This document shows, piece after piece, positions 37,672-47,608 of a DNA stretch of 64,000 nucleotides. Below the pieces are notes generated by a model, which was not told the DNA's origin, made no database searches, and saw nothing but the letters and a program-made list of their open reading frames with translations. Each line of letters begins with the position of its first letter. Position 1 is the first letter of the stretch. Origin of the DNA: Streptomyces sp. SW4. Lineage in GTDB: Bacteria > Actinomycetota > Actinomycetes > Streptomycetales > Streptomycetaceae. The translations under genes were made by a program, and so were the position numbers. Location: positions 5,329,001 through 5,393,000 of the forward strand of contig QKWM01000004.1 in the NCBI GenBank assembly GCA_003248315.1, in the 5' to 3' direction.

Positions 37672-38184
37672 ATGTCCACGCCACAGCCGCCCGAGGACGC
37701 CGCGTCGCCGGACGTGGCCGAGATCGAGCGCGCGCTCGCCCGCATCACGTACCTGAGCACCCGGCACCGGCAGCACGACCGCCTGATGGCCCGGGCGGGC
37801 GTGCCGCTGGACCGCGCCGCCGTGGTGCTGCTGCGCCAGGTGGCCGACTGCGACCCGGTCCGCCCGGGCGAGCTGGCCGCACGGCTGGGCGTCGAGGCCT
37901 CGCACGTCACGCGCACGGTGCAGCAGCTCCAGCGCGCGGGGTACGTCACCCGGGTGCCCGACCCCGACGACCGCCGCGCCCAGCGCGTCGAGCTGACCGA
38001 GGCCGGACGGCGGGCCGTCGAGCGGGTGCGGTCGGCGAGCACCCTGGGCATGCAGGACGCCCTCGCCGACTGGTCGCCCGAGGAACTGCGGCAGCTCGCC
38101 ACGCTCTTCCACCGCATGGTCGACGACTTCTTCCGCCACGCCTCCGGCACGGACGTGCCCTGCCGGCCCACCGCACCGGCCTGA
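37672..38184 (+). CDS. MarR-family transcriptional regulator
   Basis: Intact, 170 aa. Winged helix: RPGELAARLGVEASHVTRTV (helix-turn-helix) and YVTRVPDPDDRRAQRVELTE (wing, with the family's DxRR). It is divergent from the DNA ligase gene with 133 bp between. GTTCGCCTGAAC at about 37587 is an imperfect inverted repeat that might be its operator. The ligand and regulated genes are unknown; the following DoxX/peroxiredoxin pair, 218 bp downstream, is a candidate target. Confidence 0.88.
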   Translation: MSTPQPPEDAASPDVAEIERALARITYLSTRHRQHDRLMARAGVPLDRAAVVLLRQVADCDPVRPGELAARLGVEASHVTRTVQQLQRAGYVTRVPDPDDRRAQRVELTEAGRRAVERVRSASTLGMQDALADWSPEELRQLATLFHRMVDDFFRHASGTDVPCRPTAPA

Positions 38185-38401
38185 GGAGAGCGGGCCGGGA
38201 GGGGGCGCTCCGCCGCGGGTGCGGCGCCGGGTCGCGCCGGGCCGGGCCGGCGCCCGGGCGCGCGTCGCCGGCCGCCCCCGCAGGGTTCTCCTCGGGGAAC
38301 GGCGCCCGGTCCCGTGGTGCCGCTCCCGAGGGTGCCGATTCCCGCGACGCCGGTTCTTACCGTGGAGTAATATCCCGCGGCAGCCCCCCGGAGGAGGAAC
38401 C

Positions 38402-38863
38402 GTGCCCCGTTCCGAACGTTCACCGCTGCTGCTCGCCGGCCTGCTGGCCGCCGCCGGCGCCGCGCACCTCGCCCGTCCCCGCCCGTTCGACGCGCTCGTG
38501 CCCCGGACCCTGCCGGGCAGCCCCCGCGCCTGGACGTACGCCAGCGGCGCGGCCGAACTGGCGCTGGCCGCCGGCGTGGCCCTGCCGCGCACCCGCAGGG
38601 CCGCCGCGCTGGCCGGCGCCGCCTTCTTCACCGCCGTGTTCCCGGCCAACGTGAAGATGGCCCACGACTGGCGGCACCGCCCCGCCCCGCTCCGGGCGGC
38701 CGCGTACGCACGGCTGCCGCTGCAGCTGCCGCTCGTGCTGTGGGCCCGTGGCGTCGCCCGCGACGCCGAGCGCACCGGGAACCGGCCGTACGCCGGCGCC
38801 CCGCCGTGCGGCGGGAGCCGGTCGGCGGCCGAGGCCCGCTCGTGCGCCGGAGGCCGGTCGTGA
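38402..38863 (+). CDS. DoxX-like small membrane protein
   Basis: Intact, 153 aa. Four hydrophobic segments in the DoxX pattern: LLLAGLLAAAGAAHLARP; AWTYASGAAELALAAGVALP; AAALAGAAFFTAVFPANVKM; and RLPLQLPLVLWARGVARDAE. FPANVKMAHDW is typical of this subgroup. DoxX proteins are linked to redox stress and thiosulfate or quinone chemistry. GGAGGAGGAAC precedes the GTG at 38402. Its stop overlaps the peroxiredoxin start (GTGA), so the pair is translated together. A TAATAT -10-like box lies at 38368. Confidence 0.8.
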   Translation: MPRSERSPLLLAGLLAAAGAAHLARPRPFDALVPRTLPGSPRAWTYASGAAELALAAGVALPRTRRAAALAGAAFFTAVFPANVKMAHDWRHRPAPLRAAAYARLPLQLPLVLWARGVARDAERTGNRPYAGAPPCGGSRSAAEARSCAGGRS

Positions 38864-39369
38864 GCGGGCGGCTCGTGGCCGGCGCCACCGCCCCGGACTT
38901 CGCGCTGCCGGACGAGACCGGAACGGTGCGCCGGCTGTCCGGGCTGCTCGCCGACGGGCCCGTGGTGCTGTTCTTCTACCCCGCCGCCCTCACGCCCGGC
39001 TGCACCGCCGAGGCCTGCCACTTCCGGGACCTGGCCGCGGAGTTCGCCGCCCTCGGGGCCCGGCCGGTGGGCATCAGCGGTGACCCCGTCGAGCGGCAGA
39101 GCGAGTTCGCCGGCCGGCACGGCCTCGGCATGCCCCTGCTCTCCGACCCCGACGGCACGGTCCGCGAGCGGTTCGGCGTCAAGCGCGGCTTCTCCCTCGC
39201 GCCGACCAGAAGGGTCACCTTCGTCATCGGGCGGGACCGCACCGTCCTGGAGGTCGTCCGCAGCGAACTGCGGATGGCCGCCCACGCCGACCGCGCCCTC
39301 GCCGCGCTGCGCGCCCACCGGGCGGAAGGAACCGGCCCGGACACCGCCGCGGTTGATACCGGGCCGTAA
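38860..39369 (+). CDS. Peroxiredoxin, Bcp/AhpC-TSA type
   Basis: Intact, 169 aa. Thioredoxin fold with the peroxidatic cysteine in FFYPAALTPGCTAEACHFRD: PxxxTxxC is present, and a second Cys five residues later matches atypical two-Cys Bcp enzymes. It reduces peroxides at the expense of thioredoxin. The GTG at 38860 overlaps the DoxX stop; GGAGG is 6 bases upstream. The catalytic Arg is expected in the VTFVIGRDRTVLEV region. With the catalase at 55 kb it adds to the window's oxidative-stress content. Confidence 0.88.
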   Translation: MSGRLVAGATAPDFALPDETGTVRRLSGLLADGPVVLFFYPAALTPGCTAEACHFRDLAAEFAALGARPVGISGDPVERQSEFAGRHGLGMPLLSDPDGTVRERFGVKRGFSLAPTRRVTFVIGRDRTVLEVVRSELRMAAHADRALAALRAHRAEGTGPDTAAVDTGP

Positions 39370-39388
39370 ACGGATAATCCTGGACGAC

Positions 39389-41728
39389 ATGGAGCACGCC
39401 TCGGCTGCGGCGATCGTGGACACCCACGGCATGGTGACGGGGTGGAGCGCGGGCGCCCGGCGGCTGACCGGCTACCCGGCCGAGGAGGCGGTGGGACGTC
39501 CCGTACGGGAGCTGCTGGCCGAGGAACCGTCGCCCGGCGCCCTGTCGGCGCTGGCGGGCGTCGCCGTGGTCCGCCACCGGGACGGCTCCGCGGTGCCCCT
39601 GGCCGTGCGCGCCTGTCCTCTGCTCGACGGGGACGGCGGGACCGGCGGGTTCATGGTGACCGCCGAGTCGCCCGGCGCGCTCCCCAGAGCCCTCACGGGG
39701 GACGTCTTCCAGCAGGCGTCGGTGGCCATGTCCGTCTTCGACGTCCGGCAGCACTACCTGCGGATCAACGGCGCCGCGTGCCGGATGCTGGAGACGACCG
39801 AGGACGAACTGCTCGGGCGGTACCTGCCGGACACGACGCGGGACACCGACGGGCAGGCCATCGCCCGACAGCTGCGCCAGGTGGCCGAGACGGGCCGCCC
39901 GCTCAGCTACGAGACCGTCACCGGCGGCCCGGGAGCGGCGGCGCGGGAAGAGGCCCGCACCATCGAGATGTGGCCGGTGCGCGAGCCGTCCGGCGAGGTC
40001 ACCGCGGTGGCCGTCGCCGCGTTCGACAGCACCGAGCAGCACTGGGCCCGGCAGCGGCTGGCCGTCCTGAACGAGGCAGCCGCCGCCATCGGCACCACCC
40101 TCGACGTGGTGCGCACCGCCGAGGAACTGGTCGAGATCCTCGTCCCGCGCTTCGCCGACTTCGCCAGCGTCGACCTGCTCGACTGGGTGCTCGGCACGGA
40201 GGAGCCGTTGCTCAGCCCGTCCGCCGAGGCGGTCGAACTGCGCCGGGTCGCCCACGGCGCCGCCACCGAGGGCGACCCCGACCCTCCGTGCACCTGGGCC
40301 GGCGCGACCGCTACCCGCCCTACTCCGGGCCGGCGCGGGCGCTGCGGGAGGGACGGGCGGTCCTCAGCGGTCCCGGCGATCCGGACTTCGACCGCTGGAT
40401 GCGCGAGCGCGACGCCCAGGCGCCCCACAACCGCTCCTTCCGCGCCCGCGTCCGCTCCACCGTGGCCGTGCCGCTGCGGGCCCGCGGCACCACCCTGGGC
40501 GTCGCCGTGCTCGTCAGCGCCGCCCCCAGGACCCGTACGACGCCGACGACGTCGCCCTCGCCGAGGAACTGGCCAGCCGGGCCGCCGTCTGCATCGACAA
40601 CGCCCGCCGGTTCGCCCGCGAGCGCGCCACCGCGCTGGCCCTGCAGCACAGCCTGCTCCCCAAGGGCCTGCCCGGTCAGGCCGCCGTGGAGGTCGCCCAC
40701 CGGTACCTGCCGTCGGGATCGGCGGCCGGGGTCGGCGGCGACTGGTTCGACGTGATCCCGCTGTCCGGCAGCCGGGTCGCCCTCGTCGTCGGCGACGTCG
40801 TCGGCCACGGCATCCCGTCCTCGGCGACCATGGGCCGGCTGTGCACGGCCGTACGCACCCTCGCCGACGTGGACCTGCCCCCCGACGAACTGCTCACCCA
40901 CCTCGACGACCTGGTCACCCATCTCGCGACCGACGACACCGGCGACGAGGTGGCCGAGTTCGGCGCCACCTGCCTCTACGCCGTGTACGACCCGGTCGGC
41001 CGCGGCCTCGCCCTGGCCTCCGCCGGGCACCCCCGCCCGCCCTGGTGCTGCCCGACGGCACCGCCCGGCTGGTCCCGGTGGCCGCCGGGCCGCCGCTCGG
41101 CGTCGGCGGGCTGCCGTTCGAGGCGACGGAGCTCACGCTGCCCGAGGGCTCCGTCGTCGCCCTCTACACCGACGGCCTGGTCGGGGACCGGGACCGCGAC
41201 GTCGACCACGCCGCCCGGGAACTGTGCCGGGCGCTGGCCGCCCCCGCCGGCTCCCTGGACGCCTTGTGCGACAGCGTGCTCAAGGCCGTGATGCCGGAGG
41301 AGCCCGGCGACGACGTGGCCCTGCTGCTGGCCCGCACCCGGGCGCTGGACGAGTCCCAGGTGGCGACCTGGGACGTGATACCGGACCCGGCACGGGTCGC
41401 CGCCACCCGGCAGGCGGCCACCGAGCAGCTCATGGCCTGGGGGCTCACCGAGATCGCGTTCGTCACCGAACTCGTCGTCAGCGAACTGGTCACCAACGCC
41501 ATCCGCTACGGCGAACCGCCCGTCCAGCTGCGCCTCATCCGCGACCGCACCCTCATCTGCGAGGTCTCCGACGCCAGCTCCACCTCACCCCACCTGCGCC
41601 GCGCCCACGCCTACGACGAGGGCGGGCGCGGACTGATGCTGGTCGCCCAGCTCACCCAGCGGTGGGGCAGCCGGCAGACCGGCGGCGGCAAGACCATCTG
41701 GGCCGAACAGGCCCTGCCCGCGGACTGA
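39389..41728 (+). CDS. PAS-GAF-PP2C phosphatase fused to a C-terminal RsbW-like ATPase (frame-disrupted)
   Basis: About 781 aa. Two PAS domains (GMVTGWSAGARRLTGYPAEE; SVFDVRQHYLRINGAACRML), a GAF domain (ADFASVDLLDWVLGTEEPLL), PP2C (GVGGDWFDVIPLSGS, VVGDVVGHG, ALYTDGLVGDRDRD, GDDVALLLAR), then an anti-sigma-type ATPase (VVSELVTNAIRYGEPPVQL; GGRGLMLVAQL). Kinase and phosphatase of a partner switch sit in one protein, so it could both phosphorylate and dephosphorylate an STAS antagonist. The G1 box of the ATPase is degenerate (EVSDASSTSPHLRRA). ATG at 39389. Breaks near 40285, 40528 and 41038. It starts 20 nt after the peroxiredoxin stop. Confidence 0.85.
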   Translation: MEHASAAAIVDTHGMVTGWSAGARRLTGYPAEEAVGRPVRELLAEEPSPGALSALAGVAVVRHRDGSAVPLAVRACPLLDGDGGTGGFMVTAESPGALPRALTGDVFQQASVAMSVFDVRQHYLRINGAACRMLETTEDELLGRYLPDTTRDTDGQAIARQLRQVAETGRPLSYETVTGGPGAAAREEARTIEMWPVREPSGEVTAVAVAAFDSTEQHWARQRLAVLNEAAAAIGTTLDVVRTAEELVEILVPRFADFASVDLLDWVLGTEEPLLSPSAEAVELRRVAHGAATEGDPDPPCTWAGATATRPTPGRRGRCGRDGRSSAVPAIRTSTAGCASATPRRPTTAPSAPASAPPWPCRCGPAAPPWASPCSSAPPPGPVRRRRRRPRRGTGQPGRRLHRQRPPVRPRARHRAGPAAQPAPQGPARSGRRGGRPPVPAVGIGGRGRRRLVRRDPAVRQPGRPRRRRRRRPRHPVLGDHGPAVHGRTHPRRRGPAPRRTAHPPRRPGHPSRDRRHRRRGGRVRRHLPLRRVRPGRPRPRPGLRRAPPPALVLPDGTARLVPVAAGPPLGVGGLPFEATELTLPEGSVVALYTDGLVGDRDRDVDHAARELCRALAAPAGSLDALCDSVLKAVMPEEPGDDVALLLARTRALDESQVATWDVIPDPARVAATRQAATEQLMAWGLTEIAFVTELVVSELVTNAIRYGEPPVQLRLIRDRTLICEVSDASSTSPHLRRAHAYDEGGRGLMLVAQLTQRWGSRQTGGGKTIWAEQALPAD

Positions 41729-41740
41729 TCCCGGGCCGCG

Positions 41741-42352
41741 TCACTCCTCGCTGCCGGCCGCGGCCACCTGCGCCAGCGTGCGGCCGGTCCGGGCCGACCG
41801 CGCCCGGTGCGGGTCGGGGGTGCCGTGCCCGGTCCCCGCCCCCGCGGCCTTGACCAGCAGCCACGCCTCCTCGCCCGCGTCGCCGTCGCGGAACCGGGTC
41901 AGCGCGTACTCGCCCCGCAGCTTCGCCCCGTGCAGCCGGAAGGTGGCGTGCCCGCGCTCGAGGGACTCGGCGAAACCGACCGGCCGGCCCCGCCGGTCGT
42001 GGCTCAGCGGCTCGTACGTCCCCTGGTCCCACACGATCACCGTGCCGCCGCCGTACTCGCCCGCCGGGATCACGCCCTCGAACTGCTCGTACTCCAGCGG
42101 ATGGTCCTCCGTGGGCAGCGCCAGGCGCCTGTCCTTCGGGTCGTCCGACGGCCCCTTCGGCACCGACCAGGACTTCAGCACGTCGTCCACCTGGAGGCGG
42201 AAGTCGAAGTGCAGGGTGCTCGCGTCGTGGATCTGCACCACGAACCGGGGCGCCCCGTCCCGCCCGGCCGGTGCCCGGCGCCCGCTCGGCTCGCCGGTCC
42301 GGCCGAAGTCCCGCTTGCCGCGGTACTCCCGCAGCCCGCTCCGCTCGCTCAC
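41741..42352 (-). CDS. LigD-type 3'-phosphoesterase domain protein
   Basis: Intact, 203 aa. The segment RFVVQIHDASTLHFDFRLQV contains the His/Asp residues of the LigD phosphoesterase active site, followed by LKSWSVPKGPS and EGVIPAGEYGGGTVIVWDQG. This domain trims 3'-phosphate and 3'-ribonucleotide ends before joining. It stands alone rather than fused to ligase and polymerase domains, as often seen in Streptomyces. The GTG start at 42352 follows GGGAGACCAC. It probably works with the ATP-dependent ligase at 36.6-37.5 kb and an unlinked Ku; this is inference. Confidence 0.88.
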   Translation of the reverse strand: MSERSGLREYRGKRDFGRTGEPSGRRAPAGRDGAPRFVVQIHDASTLHFDFRLQVDDVLKSWSVPKGPSDDPKDRRLALPTEDHPLEYEQFEGVIPAGEYGGGTVIVWDQGTYEPLSHDRRGRPVGFAESLERGHATFRLHGAKLRGEYALTRFRDGDAGEEAWLLVKAAGAGTGHGTPDPHRARSARTGRTLAQVAAAGSEE

Positions 42353-42391
42353 CGTGGTCTCCCTTCCGCGTCCGCCGGCCCGGGTACCCGG

Positions 42392-43220
42392 TCAGAACTC
42401 CTCGTGCACCTCCGGGTCGCCGCCGAGCCGCCTCGGGTCCCGGTCGGACACGGCCCGCATCTGGGCGTCGTCCAGGCTGAACCCGAACACGTCGAGGTTG
42501 GCGCGCTGCCGCCCGGGTCGGCCGACTTCGGGACCGGCACCGCCCCCAGCTGGACGTGCCAGCGCAGCACCGCCTGGGCCGGCGTGACCCGTGCGCCTGC
42601 GCGACCGACACCACCGCCGGGTCCTCCAGCAGGTCGCTGCCGCGGCCCAGCGGGCTCCAGCTCTCCGTGCGGATGCCCTTGCGCTCGTGGAAGGCGCGCA
42701 GCTCCTCCTGGGGGAGCAGCGGGTGCAGCTCGATCTGGTTGACGGCGGGCAGGACGCCGGTCTCCTTCTCCAGCCGTTCGATGTGCTCGGCGGTGAAGTT
42801 CGAGACGCCGATCGAACGGACCAGCCCGTCCTCGCGCAGCTTGATCATGGCCTTCCAGGAATCGACGTACCTGCCGACCCGGGGGAGCGGCCAGTGGATC
42901 AGGTACAGGTCGACGTAGTCGAGGCCGAGACGGGACCGGGACTCCTCGAACGAGGCGAGGGTCTCCTCGTAGCCGTGGTGCCGGCCGGGCAGCTTGGTCG
43001 TGACCACGATCTCCTCGCGGGGCACGTCGCCGCCGTTGACGGCACGGCCGACACCGGTCTCGTTGCGGTAGTTCGCCGCGGTGTCGACGAGCCGGTAACC
43101 GGCCCGGAGGGCCGTGCGGACGGCCTGCTCGGCCGCCGTGTCGTCGAGCGGCCAGGTGCCCAGGCCCAGAGCGGGCAGCGCCGTACCGTCGTTCAGCGTG
43201 TGCGTCGGGATGCTGATCAC
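42392..43220 (-). CDS. Aldo/keto reductase (frame-disrupted)
   Basis: About 277 aa, AKR5-like. Catalytic tetrad visible: Asp and Tyr in RLVDTAANYRNE, Lys in VVTTKLPGRHHG, His in LYLIHWPLPR. NADPH-binding segments: SIGVSNFTAEHIERLE, and after repair VPVPKSADPxRQRANLDVFGF. It reduces aldehydes or ketones such as 2,5-diketo-D-gluconate or methylglyoxal; substrate unknown. Breaks near 42590 and 42520; the stop is at 42392 after GDPEVHEEF. It is divergent from lacI, so LacI might also control it. Confidence 0.87.
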
Positions 43221-43339
43221 CGGGTGATCCTTCCGTTGCCGGGATACGGCCGAGTGCGACCGTGTGCCGTCCCTCCAGCGTCACGGATAGGGTGAGCAGT
43301 GATCAACCGGAGCAGTGGCCGGACGGGAGCGGCGGAGCG

Positions 43340-44424
43340 GTGGGGGTGAGGGCGGCGGACGGCACGGACAGCGCCGGACAGCGGCAGGAGACGGCGGGAC
43401 GGCCCACGTCCCGGGACGTCGCCCGGCTCGCCGGGGTCTCGCACACCGCGGTCTCGTTCGTCTTCAACGGCCGCGCCGAGGGCAACCTCTCGCCCGCGAC
43501 GCAGGAGCGGATCCGCCAGGCCGCGGCCCGGCTCGGCTACCGGCCCGACCCCGTCGCCCGGGCCTGCGCCGCCGCCGCACCGCCGTGATCGGCCTGGTCA
43601 CCGACGAGATCGCGTCCTCCCCGTTCGCCGGCCGGCTGCTGCGCGGCGCCATGGAGACCGCCTGGGAGGCCGGGCACCTGGTGCTCACCGTCGACTCCGG
43701 CGGCGACCCGGCCAAGGAGGACGCCGCCGTCGCCGAACTCCTCGACCGCAGGGTGGACGGCATCATCTACGCCGCGATGTCCCTGCGCCGCGTCCGCGTC
43801 CCCGAGGGCCTGCACCGCACCCACGCCGTGCTGGCCAACTGCCTGCCCGAGGACGACTCCCTGCCCGCCGTCGTCCCGGCCGAACGGGCCGGCGGCCGCA
43901 CGGCGGCCCGGCTGTTCCTCCAGGCGGGGCACCGCCGCGTCGCCCATGTCGGCGGCCTGAGCGACATCGCCTCCGTCGAGCGGCTGCGCGGCTTCCGCGA
44001 CGCGCTGCGCGCCGAGGGCATCACCGTCCCCCGGGAGTGGGTCGTGCGCACCGGCGGCGAGATCTCCGGCGGGTACGAGGGCGGGCTGCGGCTCCTGGCG
44101 GACGCCCCCGCCGGACGGCGCCCGACCGGCGTCTTCTGCTACAACGACCGGGTCGCGGCGGGCGTCCTGCACGCCGCGACCCGGCTCGGCCTCCGCGTCC
44201 CCGACGACCTGTCGGTCGTGGGCTACGACGACCAGGAGCACATGTCCGCGTTCCTGGCCCCGCCGCTGACCACCGTCGCGCTGCCGCACCGGGCGATGGG
44301 CGAGGCCGCCGCGCGGCTGCTCCTGGAGGCCATCGACACCGGCCGGACCCCGCCCGCCACCGTCCGGCGGCTGGCCTGCCCGGTGGTCAGCCGCGCGTCG
44401 GTGGGACCGCCGCCCACCCGGTGA
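43340..44424 (+). CDS. LacI-family regulator of the fructan-use locus (frame-disrupted)
   Basis: About 361 aa. N-terminal HTH: TSRDVARLAGVSHTAVSFVF, with hinge RIRQAAARLGYRPDPVARA. The periplasmic-binding-like core has AVIGLVTDEIASSPFAGRLL, GVFCYNDRVAAGVLHAA and SVVGYDDQEHMSAFLAPPLT. The natural effector is probably a fructose or fructo-oligosaccharide, inferred from the GH32 neighbours. The start is uncertain: GTG 43340 or 43346, after GCGGAGCG. Break near 43582, where one more base joins ACAAAAP to TAVIGLV. Its stop overlaps the 3' end of the convergent GH32 gene by 28 bp. Candidate operators are at 49.0-49.1 kb. Confidence 0.88.
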
Positions 44425-45787
44425 CGGCCGCCCCGGCCCCGTCGACGACCAGTTCGGCCACGTCGCCGGGGCCCGGTAGACCCGCTCGGTGACCGTGGCC
44501 CGGCCGGCCACGAACAGTTCGTACAGCGAGCCGTCGGCCAGCACCCGCAGCGTCAGTTCCGGTCCGCCCGGCACCTCCACGGTGACGGGGCCGGACCCCT
44601 CGCCCGCCGTCCTGGGCCAGGCGTCCCGGTCGAGGACCGCCGTCCCGGCCGCCGGGTCCAGCCGCACCGTCAGCTCCGCCCCGGACGCCGACCGCAGCAG
44701 GGTGACGGTGGTCCGGGACCGGGCGGTGACCGTCAGGTCGTACGCCGCCGGCAGCGGAGCCCGGCCCGCGGCGGTGACGAACGGCTCGGCGGCGCGCAGC
44801 CGCTCCAGCTCCGGTGCCGGGCCACCCGCAGCGACCCGTCGGGCCCGGCGTCCACGACCCGCGGCGCCGTCAGGACGCCCGCCCACCCCGCGCGCCCGAC
44901 GGCCGCCGGCTCGCGCGCCTCCCACGACCAGCCCCACATCAGCGTGCGGCCCTCCTCCCGGAGCACGGCCGGCGCGTAGAAGTCCCGGCCGTGGTCGAGC
45001 CGTCCGGCGCGGCGCGCGGCGAAGCGCAGACCGCCCGCCCCGTCCGCCACCAGACGCCCCGTCAGACAGCCGGTGGTCCACGGGTCGCCGTCCCACAGCG
45101 ACACCACCAGCACCCAGGAGCCGTCGGCGCCCGGGAACAGCTGCGGGCACTCCCAGCCCACCGCGCGGTCGCCGAACGCCCCGGCGGCGACCGGGTCGTG
45201 GCCGTCCAGCAGCACCCCGGCGAACCGCCAGTCGGCCAGGTCCTCGCAGTCGTACAGCAGCACCGACGGGGTGCCGTCGGCGTGCCCGGCGCCGACCAGC
45301 GCCCAGCGCCGCCCCTCGTGCCGGAAGACGAACGGGTCGCGGAACATCACGACGTCCAGGTCCGCGGGCGGGCCGGCGACCACCGGACGGGCAGCGGCGT
45401 CCACGTGGTCAGGGCCGCGTCGTCCGGGTCGGCGGCCCGGGCCAGGCAGACGGCGCCCAGCCCGGTGTGCGCGTGGTCGATGCCGGTGTAGACGGCGGTG
45501 GGCACGCCCCGTCGTCCACCACGCAGCCGGACCAGCAGCCCGCTTCGTCCGGGCCGCCCGGCGTCGGCGTGAGCGCCACCGGGTGGTGCTCCCAGCGGAC
45601 GAGGTCGGGGCTGGAGGCATGGCCCCAGTGGATGTTCCCGTGCACCGGGGCGTCCGGGTTGTGCTGGTAGAAGACGTGGTACCGGCCGTGGTGGAGGAAC
45701 GGGCCGTTGGGGTCGTTCATCCAGTGGGCGGGCGGCCTGATCCGCAAGCGGGGGCGTGCGGGTCCTGCGGGGAGCGGCGAGGCTCAA
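44397..45787 (-). CDS. Intracellular GH32 beta-fructosidase (frame-disrupted)
   Basis: About 466 aa. All three GH32 hallmarks are present: nucleophile in HWMNDPNGPFLHHGRYH, transition-state stabiliser in VVMFRDPFVFRHEGRRW, and acid/base Glu in VGWECPQLFPGADGSW. It hydrolyses sucrose or imported fructo-oligosaccharides. No signal peptide, so it is cytosolic. I take the TTG at 45787 as start: it overlaps the permease stop (TTGA) and has AGGAG seven bases upstream. One C added in each of two C runs (near 45770 and 45755) gives PQDPHAPRLRIRPPAHWMND. Further breaks near 45510, 45385 and 44820. The 3' end overlaps lacI. Confidence 0.85.
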
Positions 45788-46645
45788 CGGTTGACTCCTG
45801 CGGAGGTGATGCCCTCGCGAAGAGGGCGCTGGCCGACGACGAACACGGCGACGGCGGGATCATGGACAGCACGACACCGGCGAGGACCACGGAGACCGAA
45901 CCGGTGCCGAGGTTGCCCTGGAGCGAGACCAGGCCCAGCGGCAACGTGTAGTTCTGGGCGGAGGTCTCCAGGATCAGCGGCCGGAAGAACTCGTTCCAGT
46001 GGTAGTTGAAGGCCAGGACGCCGACGATCGCGAGACCGGGCGCGGCCAGCGGCGCGTACACCGAGCGGAACGTCCGCCACGGACCGGCGCCGTCCAGCAT
46101 CGCCGCCTCGCCCAGGTCCTTCGGCATGCCCAGGAAGTACTGGCGCATCAGGAAGGTGCCGAAGGCGGTGGGGAAGGCCGGGACGATCAGCCCGAGCAGG
46201 GTGTCGGTCAGGCTCATGGACTTCAGCACCAGGAACACCGGCACGATCGTCACCTGCAACGGCACCATCATGGTGGCCAGGACCAGGGCGAACAGCGGCT
46301 TCTTGAAGCGGAACTCCAGCCGGGCGAAGGCGTAGCCCGCCAGGCCCGCGGTGACCATCTGGCCGACCGCGATCAGCCCCGTCACCAGCGTCGAGTTCAG
46401 GGCCACCAGCCACACGTCGAGCTGGTCGAACACCCCGCGGTACGCCTCGGCGGACGGGTCGGCCGGAACGATGCTCGGCGGCAGGCCGAAGGCCTCGGCC
46501 GGGGGCGCAGCGAGGTGGAGACGGTCCACACCACGGGGCCGAGGGTGAGCAGGGCGCACACCGCCAGTGCGGCGATCCGCGCCCAGGGGGCGAGACCGTG
46601 CCGGACGCGGCCGGCGGTCACGGTTGCTTGGCTCATGTCGCTCAC
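45784..46645 (-). CDS. ABC sugar importer permease, MalG type (frame-disrupted)
   Basis: About 288 aa, six membrane helices. The EAA loop that docks the ATPase is LGEAAMLDGAGPWRTFRSVY. Others: FKKPLFALVLATMMVPLQ and FNYHWNEFFRPLILETSAQN. The GTG at 46645 lies 4 nt after the partner permease stop; an ATG three codons on (46636) is an alternative. Breaks near 46510 and 45860. No ATPase gene lies in the locus, so it probably uses the shared MsiK-type ATPase known for Streptomyces sugar importers (inference). Confidence 0.87.
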
Positions 46646-46649
46646 CGGC

Positions 46650-47608
46650 TCACTGGTAGTGGACGAAACGCCGGCTGAGCCGGAACTGGAGGGCGGTGAC
46701 CGCCATGATCAGCGCGAACAGCAGCACGCCCACCGCGGACGCCTCGCCGAACCTGAGCTGCTCGAAGGCGGTCTCGTAGATGACCATCACGACGGTGCGG
46801 GTGGCGTCCCCGGGACCGCCGCTGGTCAGCACGTACGGCTGCTCGAAGACCTGGAGGGCGTTGATGATGCCGACCACCGAGGCCACCAGCAGCGTCGGCG
46901 ACAGCAGGGGCAGCGTGATCGACAGGTGCTTGCGCGGGCCCGTCGCGCCGTCGAGGGAGGCCGCCTCGTGGATCTCCTTCGGGATGTTGTTCAGGCCGCC
47001 GACGAACAGCAGGAACGAGAAGCCGAACTGCTGCCAGACGTAGACCAGCACCACCGTCGCCATCGCCGCGTCCTCGGACGTCAGCCACGGCACGGGCGCG
47101 ATCCCGACCAGGCCCAGCAGCCAGTTGACCACCCGAAGTCCTGGTTGAACAGGTACTTCATCACCACCGACACGGACGCGGCGGAGAGCACCAGCGGAAA
47201 GAAGAACGCCGAACGGAACACCGACCGCAGCCACACCGGCATCCGCCCGTTCACCGCGAGCGCCAGCACCAGCGCGACCAGGAGCTGCAGGGCGACCGCG
47301 AGCACCATGAACACCAGCGTGTTGCGGAAGGAGACCAGCACGGTCGCGTCGCCGAACACCTCCCCGTAGTTCGCGGCGCCCGCGAAGCGCGGGGGATCGA
47401 TCACGTTCCAGTGGAAGAGGCTGAGCACGACGGAGCCGGCGATCGGGACGACCGTGAAGACGACGATCCCGGCCACGGTCGGCGCCAGGAACAGCGCGGC
47501 GAGCAGCCGCGTGCCGCGGTCCCGGGCGGAGGGCGGCGGCGCCATGGCGGGCCGTGCCGTCCGCGCCGGGCCGTCCGGCCGCACGGGCGGTACTCGGGTG
47601 CTCGTCAT
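46650..47608 (-). CDS. ABC sugar importer permease, MalF type (frame-disrupted)
   Basis: About 320 aa. The N-tail is Pro/Arg-rich and followed by helix LLAALFLAPTVAGIVVFTVV. The EAA loop is EIHEAASLDGATGPRKHLSI. Others: VVLVYVWQQFGFSFLLFVGG and YVLTSGGPGDATRTVVMVIY, both typical of MalF/UgpA. Its ATG at 47608 overlaps the binding-protein stop (ATGA). One break near 47133 (GACTTCGGGTGG; one base joins NQDFG to VVNWLLGL). It partners with the next permease to import oligosaccharides delivered by the binding protein. Confidence 0.88.

Noticed and set aside
41741..43220. A single 522-codon product joining the aldo/keto reductase and the phosphoesterase region
   Set aside because: The fusion arises from a missing base in the reductase near 42590; the downstream part is out of frame with the real, intact phosphoesterase.
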